Source: Holothuria scabra
Lineage: Eukaryota; Echinodermata; Holothuroidea; Aspidochirotida; Holothuriidae
Direction: 5' to 3'
Length of the DNA: 64,000 nucleotides
NCBI GenBank assembly: GCA_037179385.1
Contig: CM074190.1
Coordinates: 5,222,284 to 5,286,283 of the forward strand
The position numbers and the translations under genes were made by a program. Positions 46,680 to 60,000 of this stretch are shown in pieces (positions within the stretch are counted from its first letter, which is position 1; every line of letters starts with the position of its first letter). The notes under the pieces were generated by a model. It had not been told where the DNA came from. It searched no databases and was given only the letters and a program-made list of their open reading frames with translations.

Positions 46680-47391
46680 ATGGAAAGTCACTTCACGTCG
46701 AACGAAGACCTTTGTGTGTTTAAATTTCAAAAAGTGGGAGCATATGGTAAGATTTTCCCCACTAATAAATGCTTAAAGTGGGACAAATGCCTGACGTCCT
46801 CCACAGTTGACGCGCATGAAGTACGGGTATCTTTTATAAACGGTGTTCAACTTTTTAATTGAAGAAGTTGAATAAAAAAAAAATACATAAGCCTCGTGCG
46901 ATGTCAACTTGTAAATGTATAGAGGAATTTTCAGATAAAACCTTTACACTGACATTCATTGGTCTACTTATGTTTTATTTGCCTCTTAAATTTTGTATTC
47001 ACGGTCCTTAAAGGCATATTCTGGAGAATTCGTTACCTTAAGAATGTGCAGAAAATTTTTCTCTTTTAGGAGGTGAGAACTGCATCTCAATGCGACGTTG
47101 CATTCAATTTACTTGTAATTCTGATGCCGCTGCCGGCAATATTAAGCAACATCCTTGGTTGTGTAGGGTGGTGCTGGATCAAATCAATCAAAAACCAAAT
47201 CAAAAGGAATCTGAGGCAATGTGTCCAGATTACAAAACTTTTTGTGGCTTTGTTGAAAAGCAGAGGTATTTTTTAACAAAAGTAGCCAATCTTTAAAGTG
47301 AGATATCTTGAGTAAGTAGGGAAAGGGTATTTAGACAGAGTCCGAAGGACTCGGTGTGAAATTATTTTATTTTTCTTACAGGACCCAGTAG
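46680..47391 (+). CDS. Candidate three-exon small gene, 90 aa, unrecognised
   Basis: Predicted exons 46680-46746, 47070-47265, 47382-47391. Donors GTAAGA and GTATTT; acceptors CTCTTTTAG and TTTTTCTTACAG with good pyrimidine tracts. Phases agree (1 then 2) and the reading ends at TAG. The product starts MESHFTSNEDLC, has no signal peptide or membrane segment, and carries nine cysteines, mostly in exon 2 (ENCISMRRCIQFTCN, HPWLC, EAMCPDYKTFCGF). AATAAA follows at about 47556. I recognise no family. The coincidence of three good junctions is suggestive, but the ORFs are short and chance is possible. Confidence 0.3.
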
Positions 47392-50300
47392 AAAAACCAC
47401 CAGAGCCTTTAAAAGGGAAACAAACAAATTAGCATAATGGCCTATAGCCCAGCCTATGTGATGACACGAATGGTAGCTTCTAATTTTTCGGAGAAAGGAC
47501 ATATTTTGCAAAACCCGTAATCATAGTGCAGTGAATTATTTCCTCCCACCTACTAATAAAAAAGGAATACCATTGCGTTCATCAATTTAATTATTTATGA
47601 CCTTTCCCCTTGTTAAATCATATTTTCGCACCATGGAAATAATTTTATATCTCCTTGGTTGTTGGTTACCGGTGCCGTATTTTTTTCTGGCTACAAGCCA
47701 AACTTTTGCAAAAGGAATCATTATACTGGACACAAGTTATGTCAGGTTTCAAATAGTAGAGTCGAAAGAACTTCCATCGACTCTCTGTCACAGCCAGCAT
47801 GGTGAAGTCCCTTCCCAAATTTAATTCCTTCTAAATTGTAAATTTTGAGAAATGCTGAAAAGATACCCTTGTAATTTGATTCCTTAAACCCAATACCTAA
47901 ACACGACTTTACATTACATTGTGTCTTGCCGTCTTTGAGAACAAAACGTAATAGAAGGCCAAAATCTATATTAAAAAGCGACCGGTCAAAACTAAATAGA
48001 TATCTCAGTCACAAACAGGTATGCTACACAAGTCAGTTGCATTGCTAAGCTGAGGGGGCGATTGCCCCTCCCCCGGCTTTAAAAAATGAAAAAAATCGGA
48101 AATTTGCCATTTGAGACACCGGAAAACTACAGTACAGTGTAGATTTTCGCATCAAACTTCCAAATTGCCAAATCCTTAGTGTTCGCCTGTAAATCAGTTT
48201 GGTAAACTTTCCCGTGCTCTAGAAAAGACAAAGGCGGAAATTAGCCAGATGTGATAACAAATGATCAAGCAGGGGCGTCGATTTTTCGGGGGGAGGGGGG
48301 GTCAGGGGATATGTCCCCCCACACTTTTTGAGTGTTGGGACACTAACATAAAAAGTCCCCCCCCCCCCATTCATTTGACGCCGGAAACTTAAAAATTAGG
48401 CAGTAGGTACCACTAAAAAGACTATACATATAGGTAATGAAAAGTGTCCTCTACCGATTACGATCGACTAGCTTTCTGTATTGGTAATTCCACATGTTTT
48501 CTTTGCAAATTCCCAAAATTTTCGCTCGCTCCGCGCGCTTGCAGTCTCATTGCTGTTCTTTTTCACTTACATATCAAACATACATTATGTTCATCGGTCT
48601 CTATGATTATGTCGATTGCTCGTGTGCATAGGGCAGCAGGTGTGATTATGTAGTAGCACAATATTTCGGAATATGAAGAAGATGAATCGTCCCCTATTAT
48701 GTTTTAATGGGAGCTGTGTGTGGTCCTAAGTGAATGACCAGCCTGGCAGGCTGAAATCGGCAAATACATTTTAAGAAAACTGAAAATGTCTCTGTGAACA
48801 GTCTGCATGCAACCTTTTTAGAAAAATGTATGATTTCTAATGCAAAATTTCGACACGCTCACATCATCCCTTAGTATAGCGATTAGACCATTTCCTATTT
48901 AGACCACTATCAGTCTCAGAGAAGTAAAACCACACTGACGTTTGCTAGATAAGAGACTTCAATCAGGAATTAGAGGTACCCTCCATCATGTCTGCAGATA
49001 GTGTATGATGAGGTGTCGTTCGAAAAAACATATGTTAATGTTTTTAGTGTATAAACAATCTTTCACCGGTATATGCAACGGTGTCCCACCGTACTAGTGG
49101 GTTCCATTCCCCCACCCTTCGATCTGAAATTTTCCCGTAGTAGATTGAAGTGCGCTTTTGATCAAGCAATGGATTTATTTTACCTTCTTTCCATTACAAA
49201 TGGTTCCTAACTATTAAAACTTTTGCACAAATCTTTCGCAAACTATGACAATTTTCGTTGCAATGCTAACAACTTATAGAGTACAACCGGTATTTAAATT
49301 GATGGTATATTCCGTTGAAGTAATTGCCCACACTTTCAAGTTCATGTTTTGAAAACTTTGAAGTAACTCAAAGTATTGGAACATTCAGCACCATTTTGCA
49401 TCTGGACCCCTTCTCTTAGACACCCATTGACGTAGCTACAGGCGGTAGGCGGCTCTGAAAAATGAAGAATTTGGAAATTTGCTCTGTGTGAAACCAGTCT
49501 ACTGTGTGATTTTGACAACTCATGAAATTCCGAAATCTCCCCATTAAAAGCACCACATTTGTCATTATTTGTCTCAAAGAAGCAAAATTTTCCGCGCGCT
49601 TCGCGTGCCACAAACGGTTCCTAAGCGGAAGTGCTCGCTCATACCTTGAGTAAAATTTTCTGAGCTTCGAACTTTGTTAGTGAAAAAACGGAAATTTGCT
49701 ATATTGTATGTGACACCAGATCATCAAGTGACATCAGTAACTGCAGTACTATTTTCATGAATTTACTTTCATAAAATTCAAAATTTTCTCCACTATAGAC
49801 TCTTGACTCAAAACATTTCGTCAGAGACACTCATTCCGTAGGGGTTGGATAACATTATGTAGGTGCAACGATCTTTGGTCGCCGTTCAATCTCAGATTTA
49901 CCAATAGGAAATGCAAAGTTCTTCAGTAATGATCCCCTAACTTTTTCAAATTTTCTTACAGGAAACCCATTATCCAAACTTTTCTGCAATACAAGCTCCA
50001 TGTTTTTAAATAGGCCTATTTGGAAAATGGCAAAAATTTCAGCGCACATCCCGCGTCGGAAATTACTGCCCTAGTAGGGTGGTTTTCACACTCAAAAAAT
50101 CTTAAAACCTGGATGCTTGCCACCCCCACCCCCTTCCCGAAAAAAGTCTTGCTACGCCGCTGTAAACACCTTACCAGGACAGGAGAAAGAATTAGACCAG
50201 ATAACCCCCCCCCCCCCACTCACACACAAACTTTGAAAACCAAATTGATGCCCCTGCAGGGTGCCATTATTCGAGCAAAATTTGCTCTTGCCCTTCCCAT

Positions 50301-51219
50301 AAAAATTATCCCCATACGCCTATGAGTATAGGACTGTGGTTCATTCGTCTCCTCACTGTAGCCTGCACATGCATAAGGAGCAATTCTGCGACCGTGTATA
50401 TGGTCTCACTACTCCATTAGAGTAGTGTTCTAGAGCGTCAAGTGGACACCGTCAAAGAAATAGTCCTTTTAGCTCTGGTTTTGACCAAATTTTGTCAAGA
50501 TAACCTGCCATCTGGGTGATGAAAGTCCATGAATATGACAGAGTACTTGCCAGAGCGTGGATGTTGAAAATTTGGGTAAGATTGATGGTGATTTTGACTG
50601 TTTAAATAATTGCTGTCAAATGGCGGAGATTTTCCGTTTTTGTGAAGAGGGCTAGGGGTGGGTGTACCGTACAAAAACTTTAAGTCCTTCTAGCTCAAAA
50701 TCTAAACGGTCATGGTATGGAAATTTTGTAGTGCCATGATTGGCAAACTTGTCAGCTATCAAGTGATGGGTGTCTTGAAATAGCTGTGAACTTTGACAAG
50801 GCTGCAACGCCCTCGAGAGGGAGCTAATTTAGTGTGTAAGTCAATGGGGAAATTATTGGGGGTGTGAGACCTTAAATTCAAGCCCTTGCGTGGTGACCAT
50901 TCGCACGACGGCTATAGCTGCTGTGCGGACAAGCTGCTGTGACTGCTTACTTGCATAGCACGCTGACCGCACATGCTGCGCGGCACAACATCGATCGCAA
51001 ACCTGCACTCACTGTAACAAAGTGAAGGTAAATTAATTATGAGTTCGACACATACGAAAGTTTAGAGAGAGTTCTCAAAAAACACTGCTCATACAATAAG
51101 ATGAGTTTTATTAGCAGAGAGATTCGAGGATAGAAGAAACTGCAAATAAGCGCATATCCTCCAAACTTCTTAGCGATGATAGGCTGCAACGAAAAGTCTA
51201 ATTACTGTGTATTGTCATT
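47392..51219. other. Repeat-rich intergenic DNA
   Basis: No supported gene. Holds G-run/C-run repeat edges (48270-48370, 50100-50220) and CGCGC-hairpin motifs at about 48517 and 49585, which recur to the right and look like parts of decayed non-autonomous elements. Confidence 0.5.
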
Positions 51220-51365
51220 CAGTGGCGTAGCCACGGGGGTGAACCCCTCATGACCCAACCTTGCAATGCAAAAATACCTAAAATAACTTTTCCTTCGTGT
51301 CTTATGCCTAAGCCCCCCATGATACCAGCCTCCACCCATATGACACAATTCTGTCTACGCTACTG
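51220..51365. mobile_element. hAT-like MITE (GTAGCC family), copy 2
   Basis: 146 bp with inverted ends CAGTGGCGTAGCCAC and CTGTCTACGCTACTG. Flanks TTGTCATT and ATGTCATG match at 6 of 8 bases, consistent with an 8-bp target duplication. Inverse of the element at 10638-10811. Confidence 0.7.
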
Positions 51366-54300
51366 ATGTCATGGTAGTACCTTTTCCGTAGGTTGACAAT
51401 GTAAGTCATCGGCCCAAGTCAGGTACCGTACTTGGAAATAGCCCACACACCTAATTCGAAAATACGCGGATAGTGTTTCGACACATTCTTTTGTAACCCT
51501 TACATCAGATAATGAACTTTATAGCATGTCAAAGTTTTTCAATTAATCCACCTAACCCAACCCTTCTTTTAACCACAACCCCTGAACATGTCTCAAAATT
51601 TTGGAATTTTGAAATACACGAATTTTCCATTGCCGTACGTAAAAATAAAAACTAATTAGCAGAACTTGCGGCTGCTGGCAGACTTGCGAATAAGCCGTTA
51701 TGTTACTGCTTCTTGCCCTACAGCTGCGAGCAGTCATTTTAATAGGTCCCACCAGTATAAACCCACTAACCATAGTGCCCGCATACTCTGCTTAGTCGAA
51801 ACGATCGCTGTCTGGAACCATTCACAAGTTTTCCATTTTAAACGTGTTCCTTGTTATTCCTTGGTACGCTAGACATGGGATATCGTAGTCAACAATTACA
51901 CAAGCAATTAATAAAAGGCTGTACGTGTTTAACCAGAACCGAAATTGTTACCAACCGTAAAGATTTCTTGCCCAAATTCTAATTTTCGATTCTTTCGTTT
52001 GACGCATGAAAGATTATCAATCGGTACGTCGTTTAGATTTACACCGTACCGTCCATCTTTGGAAAAACAAATAGTTTTATTTCCCCTTTGACCTGTTCAC
52101 AGTTTAAAGTAATGTAGGGCTAGTAAATAGACTTTTCTCAATATTGAAATGTTTTATTTTCCTACGACCTTAACAACAGATCAAGGCCGAGCCTAAAATA
52201 CTGTAGACTTGACCCGAGTTTCCCGAGTGATTAGGGGCATAAAGTGAAAATTTTGCTTTTCTTGAGCGAATATTTATAAATATACGGAGTTTGCATTACA
52301 GCAAATTTTTAATTCAGTGTAGTACTGTAAGAAAATTAAAAACGTTTGAGTATTATTGGAGAATCTGCCCTTCCTACTAGCACTTTGAGATGGCACGGCG
52401 ACTAAGAATCGTTGTTGCTGCATAACGTTACCTTAGGCCGGCCTGCGAATTAATTGAGGCTTTCTACGGCATACAAAATGTTTTCGAAACTTTGTTGTCC
52501 TCTGTAGACAAATATTTGAAAATCAAGAGCTCATGTCAGAGAAAATTTGGAATTTACAAAAGAAAATTTAGGAAAACAGCACTTCAGTTGACAAGAGAAA
52601 AATTCAAGTGTCTTTGTCTCTTTGATAAACCGGTGCCATAGTTCCCTCATTTCCAGAATCCGCGGGTAAAGGTTTCAAACTTTGATTTGTTATAAAGAAA
52701 AGAGCATTACTGTATTATATGAAATATGCGTAGCGCAAAGGAAAAATTTCCCTTTCCTTAGAGAAATATTAAAAATATGCTACTTTTACACATACTTCGG
52801 TATTTCATGAAGGAAAAATTAGAGAAACCGCGGTGCAGTTGTCCGGTGTTACAGGTACTTGACTGCTTGATGATCTGGTGTTACATATACGCTAGCAAAT
52901 TTCCGGATTATTCATTTATCAAAGCCAGGAGTAATCGCCCTCCGATCCTCCCCCACCTCCACCGGTAGCAAGCATCTGATTGTGTCACTTTCTAATTTGC
53001 GTGCTCGTGGCGTCGAAGGTATAAAAATCAGTTTGGTAAGCTACGCAATTGCCCTCTGTGGTCTGGGGTGTCGAATATGCCCACTGTATTTCCCGGATGT
53101 CGTAAAAGGCGACCCAAGGGAGAGACTTGACCTGTTTGATCAATAGATGACACTATTACACATTTGTGTAAGGATATCGTTAAATCTCATCAAATTCCGT
53201 ATCGTATAGCCTATATACGGTTTGTCGACGTGTACTGTATACATTTTTCATGCGGTCTAATAAGATGTAGCCCATGTACACGTGGCGTCAAGCGTGGTGT
53301 TCAAGTAACGGGATCACGTTATACTATCTTGCTACATTTTTGACGCATTGAGCTCTCGCTGAAGAGCAGGCACACCTGTTGCAGTTCTTCTCAATAAACG
53401 CAAATAAAGCATTATACACAACCTCGAACATTTCTTTTCATGGGGAGGGGGAGGGGCTCACGGGCGGAGATCACGTGGTGACGGGGGGACGTGTCCCCAT
53501 TTTTTGAGGGGGACATCTTTTCAAATGACCCCCAATATTTGAGGTATGGAGATAAATATGTGAAGCCGATTTACTTTTCGGTATAAATAGTAGGCTGGTC
53601 AATATAATTTGCGATTGATGTCACATGCAGTCTAAATTTCTCGTGAATTTTATTCTTTAAATACAAAAACTTTCGCGCGCTCTGCGCGCTTCTCTCCACG
53701 CTAACATTTAGTTACATGATTGCATAAAAGTATATTGCTTTCGCAAACAGCCTAAAAGAAGTCCGAGCGGGCGTAGTTCTACCGAAATTCCATATTAAAT
53801 CGGTAAAAGTGTACTCTGTTTTGCTGCTGTTGGGAAGAATCTTTACTCATCAGATCATAGGTATATAAAATTATGAACTGTATCAATGATACGTTCTTAG
53901 TCAAAACTAGGTGCACAATAGCTGACTTTTGCACAGAGATGTCGCTTAGTACATGGACTTGGATGCCGTCCTCAGGATAATTTTGGGACCATTGTAATAG
54001 TTCAGTTCAGTTCAGTGTCTTTCGTTTATAAACAATCTACATAGCACTAGCGTAGCCAGCGGGGGGGGGGGTGGTAGGGCGGCAGAGTGTCCCCCACGGA
54101 AATTTTGGGGACGCGATGGGCGATGTTGAAAAAAATGAAGGAAAGCCAAAAAAAAGATAAATAAATAAATAAAAAAGATAAACGGCAAGAGGAGGGAGGG
54201 AGTCGGGGGATTTTTTTAACAGTTTTCCGGGGGAGGGGTCTTAGTCGTTACGATAAAGTATGCAGTCCCTGACGGCGACTAGTCTCCCCGATGGTTTACC

Positions 54301-56746
54301 TGTTTTTTGCTCTCAAGGGACAATTTCCCTAATAAGAACCCAAAATTTTCGGCACGCTACGCGCGCTGTAGATTAACTCCAGTTTTTTCAATACTTCCCT
54401 TCCACATATCTTGAGAGTATAAGTCCTGTCAACCTTACCAAGTAACAGGTAGGCAGAGTACACAGGTTATGTAGAGGTCGTAAATTTCATCCCATATCGC
54501 AAAAACCTAGTTGCTGTTCTCTTGTGTGTGTCATGAGAAAGGTCAGTTGGTGAGCGACTCACGGAGCATAGTTTGGCTATTCTATCGGGTATTCCAGGTG
54601 GTTTCGACACAATGTATGTTATCCCCGATACGGTCTACAACCCCTACAGTTTCTATCTTTTCTTTTTGTCCTTAATGATTACATAGGCTATGTAATTTTG
54701 TAAGCCTTTGCGCGCTTTGCAATTTCAGACTCAAAAGAAAACTACCAGTGCGCAACTCGGCTTTTGAAATATTAAGTGATATTGTGCAAAATGTGCCCCA
54801 GGCTGCAATGGCATGGGATAGTTAGGCTCCTTCATTTCCCCTCCTCACCACACCCTCGACATAGGGGCTGTCGGAACTTGTGGTCGCTGGCATGCCCCCC
54901 CCCCTCTCGGGAATAATCTGTCGCCTTCCCATGGTCGGTTTAGTTATTTTGGCTTTCAAAAGAGTTATTTCTGCGATAAAACCCAAAATTTTCGGTACGC
55001 TTTGCCCACTCTTCCTCAGTTCCGATACCTACAGCTAATAAAGTACAAACCCTTCCCATCTTTTCAAGTACATTAATAAGTAGAATAAATGGATTAATGT
55101 ACATGTCGGGAATTTCATCTCATTTCGCTCTACTAGTAAATAATCGCTTGTGTCAGTCGTGCGGTACAGACTCGAAGAGGGAATTACAATATAAGTTGTG
55201 CCCGATAGGGTCCAAATGCCGGGACAATAATATTGACCTATATCAGCTTTAAATAAGTACAGATTCTTTTTAGTGTAGGCTAACCCAAAAAATTTTCGCC
55301 CGCTTTTCCACGGTTAAATCAGTGCGGAAACATCTTCCTCTAGCATATACAAATTTTATGTCGTATATGACTCGCAACGGCAGGTAAAGTGCACAGGTTT
55401 TCTTCAAATCTCCCTCACCAACGCATCGACGGCATCCTGCCACTGTCGGGGCTCGGGGTAGCTACCCACCCTAACCCTCCCGCGTTCGGAGAGTGGCCCT
55501 TCGTCGGGCAAATCCTTGCACCAAGGCTGGAGGGAAGAGAAAGTTTTCCGTCATACTTTATGACTTGTATATGTGTAATGAAGCAATGAACTAAAAATGG
55601 AAGCTGCATTTTTTGTAGGGCGGCAACTTTTTTGGAGGGGCGGCCAACATCACTAGGAGGGCGTGTCGCCCTCTAAAACCCCCTGTGGAGAACACTGGAA
55701 TCTAGTATAAAAAGAACAAAATATAGCACCATATTTCATCTAAGCTCTTCGAGACAGCAAAAAAAAAAAAAAAAAAAATCCAAAAGTGGAGGGGGACACC
55801 CCGAGAGACAGGCCCGTAGCCAGGGGGTTCAGGAGGTTCGCCCAGACCTATTTTTTGTATTTAAATGGAGTTTCGGCGTTTTTCAGGGCAAAATGTCAAT
55901 TCCGCTGGTTTACCCAATGCAAGCCTTATAAGTAGGGCCTAGCTGTTTTGTTTCAGTGCACCACAGTTCTCTAGGTCCCCATTGACTCGTACAGTAACCC
56001 TTATACAGCCACACACTAACTCTCTAGGGAATGAGGAAAACATTGATACAAGATTGAATATGTCCAAAAATTCCAGCTTAGGTGTTCACCAGATCGCTCA
56101 GTTTTGATGTAAAATTGCAAAAACTCCTTGGGGTAGGAGGGGGAGAACCACACCCGCTCCCCGTTCGGTCGCTCGGCTCCTCGCTTGGGCGCTTCGCGCC
56201 CTCAAGAAAATGCCGAGTGGCGGCGATGAAAAATGAAAAAGTGGGGGATAAAGGTATGTTCAGCCCCTCAATATTTGTCAAGTGCTCCAATTAAGAAGCG
56301 GGGGGAATTTGGAAGTGAACATATTCTTGCTTAGAACACTCGGGAAGTGCCGTTATCGGCCATCTGAGGGGTTTATAAAGCCAAAAATTTCCTGGTACGG
56401 GCCGCACCAATCGATGGTGGAGCTTAGAAACATATATTAACATTAACCATAGATTGATTTTTGGGGGCATTAATTGAGAAATTGCAGAAATGAGGTCCAT
56501 ATTTCCAGTCTGGGTACATGCAGCATAAAACACTCGGGAAGTGCCGTTTCCGGTCATCTGAGAGGTTTGTAAAGCCACAAAATTCCTTTTACGCTCCGTG
56601 CCAACGATTGTGGCGCTCCGCTTAGATAGTCCTGTCGGTCAAGATTGGGGACGATGAGTCGACTTTGCCCCTCAACAAGAAAATCCTGGCTATGCCCCTG
56701 CTACATAGATGCATATAAAAATAAGATGCAGTAGTGAATTGTAGAG
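51366..56746. other. Repeat-rich intergenic DNA
   Basis: No supported gene. Contains G-run repeat edges at 53445, 54060 and 54900, a TTCAG iteration at about 54000, a poly-A run at 55760, and dispersed CGCGC-type hairpins (53668, 54348, 54708, 56185). Confidence 0.5.
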
Positions 56747-57017
56747 CATGGGCGTCCGCAGAAAAAAGTCAGGGGGGCAAAGTTTCTAGACAGGGGAAAA
56801 ACCTCCGAGTCACCATGAATTGACATGAAACGTGCGAAAATTTCAGCCCAAAATGCCTCCCAGATCGCCGGAAATGGCATTTCTAAAGCCTATTTTTGAC
56901 ATAGAAACTTGGAAAACACGTTTTGTTTGGGTTTTTGCTTTGATTTTTATACGCCTTTTTCAATTTTTGATTTTCCGGGGGGGGGGGGGCCCTTGCCCTT
57001 ACCTGCGGACGCCCATG
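56747..57017. mobile_element. hAT-type MITE with perfect ends and target duplication
   Basis: Perfect 15-bp inverted ends: CATGGGCGTCCGCAG (56747-56761) and CTGCGGACGCCCATG (57003-57017). Perfect 8-bp direct repeats TTGTAGAG flank it (56739-56746 and 57018-57025). The 8-bp duplication points to the hAT superfamily. 271 bp, no transposase, interior G-run near the right end. Probably a recent insertion. Confidence 0.93.
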
Positions 57018-60000
57018 TTGTAGAGTTATAAACAGTAAGCTGGAAAAACAACAACATGCTTAGCGAAGCTAGCGACCTTTAAAGCAAGAAAAAAGAAAGA
57101 TAAAAAGAATAAGAAAACAGAACACTTAACATGTTTTAAAGCCAGAAGGAACTGGCAAAATGAGGGTAGGGGTCCAACTTGGCATAAAACTCAAGCAGAG
57201 TAATTTTCTATCAAATGGGAATTGTCTTTGAAAGTTGCTTAAGATCTAGAAAGTTTAATATCATTTGGAAGATCACTCAAGATTTCATAACATAGTTATT
57301 CAACAGTAGTTTCCCATGTTTAGAATTGTGTCTGGTAACTGAAAAGAGTACATTAACACGTGTCGTTTTTGAAAATCCCCCCCCCCTAATATCTGGTACA
57401 GATCCCGTCCCAGGAGGGGGAGAGCTTGAACACATTCTCTTGGTGGAGGGGTTGCCCCCCCCCCCAGAAACCGGGCCTGAATCTAAACCAATTGGGAATT
57501 TCTGTAGACTACTGATAGAATTGTAGTTTGGGCTGATGAATGGACTGCCTTTAAGATTCCCTCTGACGGTGTTCTGCTGGCTCGGTTGCGAAACCGATTC
57601 CACACAACTGACGGTTGTCAGAGTAAGCCTGAACTGGGAAAGTCTGAGCAGCGAATTGGGAGATATATTGATTTATCATTGACTGCCCGTTTATTTTATT
57701 GACTTCTCAAGGTTGCTTATAACAGGTTTATTTAAATGCAGGATTTTCTTCAAAACGAAGCATTCAGCAATAAAATTATTTATAAGTTCAAATTCTATGG
57801 TGAATTTACGTCTCTCTTGATGTAAATTTTGTCAAGTTTAAGATTAAAGAACATTTTAAATGGAAGGTTATTAATAGACAAATGTCACAATAACTCATAG
57901 GCGTAGGAAGCGGGGGAGCTGTGAGGCGACAGCCCCAACCCCAGTGAAAAATGAGGGGGTGGAAGCATGCCTCCTCCCCTCCCCCACTTCCGGGTCAGAT
58001 AACCCCTTTTTTTATTTTTCCAAATCTCAAAGAAAAACGAAAATTCCTGGCGCGCTTTGCGCGCCGCTTAAAATGCGAAACAAAATGCATTAGTCCTCCC
58101 TCATCAATCAGTTTGATAAACTTTTCCGAGCTCTGGAAATGACAAAATTGGATATTTACAATATGTGACATTACATCATCAAGAGGCATCGGCAGCTATA
58201 TTGCTATTTTTGTAAACTTACACAGAATTCCTAATTTTCTTCAATGAAAGCTCTTGATTTTGAAATATTTTGTACAAAAAGGACAACAAAGTTTGAGAAA
58301 CTTTTGAAATGTCTTCGGAGAGTATCAGTTCGTAGGCCTTGGTTAACATACCGGTATGTAGCAACAACGATTCAGTCGTCGTCACGGTGCAGTAGCTTCT
58401 TCGGGAGCAGTTTATAGTTTGGTTTGGCGGCTCTATGCCACAGAGTCGGGGCGACTTTAGAAAAGGCAATTATTCTCAGATTTGTCACCAACATATGAGG
58501 GAAGTGCAGATTCTTCAGTAATCTCCAAACTCTTTACATTTCCTTTCAGGAAACCCAGAATCCAAAGCTTTCTGTAATACAAGCTCCATATCTACATATA
58601 TTTGCTTTAAAGGGCAGAAATTTCGGGGCGCTGCCCCTGATACAGTGTTGATCACACTTGAAAAATAAAATCGGAAAATTTAGCTACTACTTACAAGCCC
58701 GAGACATGCCATTTTCGGCTGTCTGATGGGTCGCGATTTTTCAAAATTTTCTGTACGCTCCGCGCCAACTGAAAATAGTCTTTCGAGCAGAATTCATATT
58801 CCAGGCAGGGTAGCATTGGCCTATACCGTACCCAAATGCTCTCATAAACACCTATGATCAGATACCTTTCAACCCTGTCAGTGGAGTAGTCTTTGTAGAG
58901 GTATTCAAGTGTCAAATGTTATCAATATTCAATGTTGCGGAGCAATGACGTAGCTAAAGGAGGCAGGGGCGATTTTCACCTGGCTCGAAAAAGTGAAAAA
59001 ATCTGACATTTGAGACACCAGTCAAATACAGTGCGGTTTTCCCAACTTTTCGGTCATAAAATTCCAAATTCTTCCTAATAAAAGCTTCATATTTGTAATT
59101 ATTAGTTTTAAAAAAGACAAATTTTTCCGCGCGCTCAGCGCGCCCGCGCTTAATTGCAACCCTAAATGCAGTAAGTGGTCGCTTATAAAGCAGTCAGTGG
59201 TAAACTTTTTCGAGCTGCTACATTAGTTTCCCTACTAAAAGAAAGGCAAAGTTTCGGAAGCTTTTTGAATGTAGCCGAGAAGCCTCAATCCGCACTCCTT
59301 AGACTACATTATGTAACAACAGTCCCCCAAATATTCAACTTTCCTAACAGGAAACCCTGAATCTAAACTATTTTCTTCAATACAAGCTCCCTATATTTAC
59401 AAATGTGTAAAAGGACCCAAATTTTCCGTGCGCTCCGTGCGCCGTAAATTACTTTCCTAATAGTGGTTCCACTTAGGAAAATATCAGATTTTATTTTTTA
59501 ATTTAAAAAAAAATGTTCTCGCTCGTAGAAAAAGCGAAAAAAATTTAGCATAAAAAATTAACCTTTTGGCCAATGGAGTAGGGTTAGTTGCATGGTTCAA
59601 AATCGTTCCTCCCCCCCCCCCCCCCCACTTTCATTTTGCTTCCTACGCCACTGACAGAAACTGTGCACCTGTTGCAAAAGATTATAACTAGACAGTGCTG
59701 GATTTAGCCGGTGGGAGGCCAGGGGGACGCTTGGGAAGGAGGACCCCTTTCCAACTCTCCCTGTTTCATACACCAAAGACTAGTGACCTACTATTAATAG
59801 GACATTTTATTTAGGAAATAGGAAATACTGAACAGGACTATGATGTGCAATGCATAAACATGAAATGAACATAAGGCTCAAAAAACAACAGAAAACTACA
59901 TCCAATTACTATACGTCTAGCTTCATCATGATAAAACTAAAAAAAATATTTTAACGGTACATTTCATAAAAGGAAACGACTTTTTCCACGTGCCATCGTA

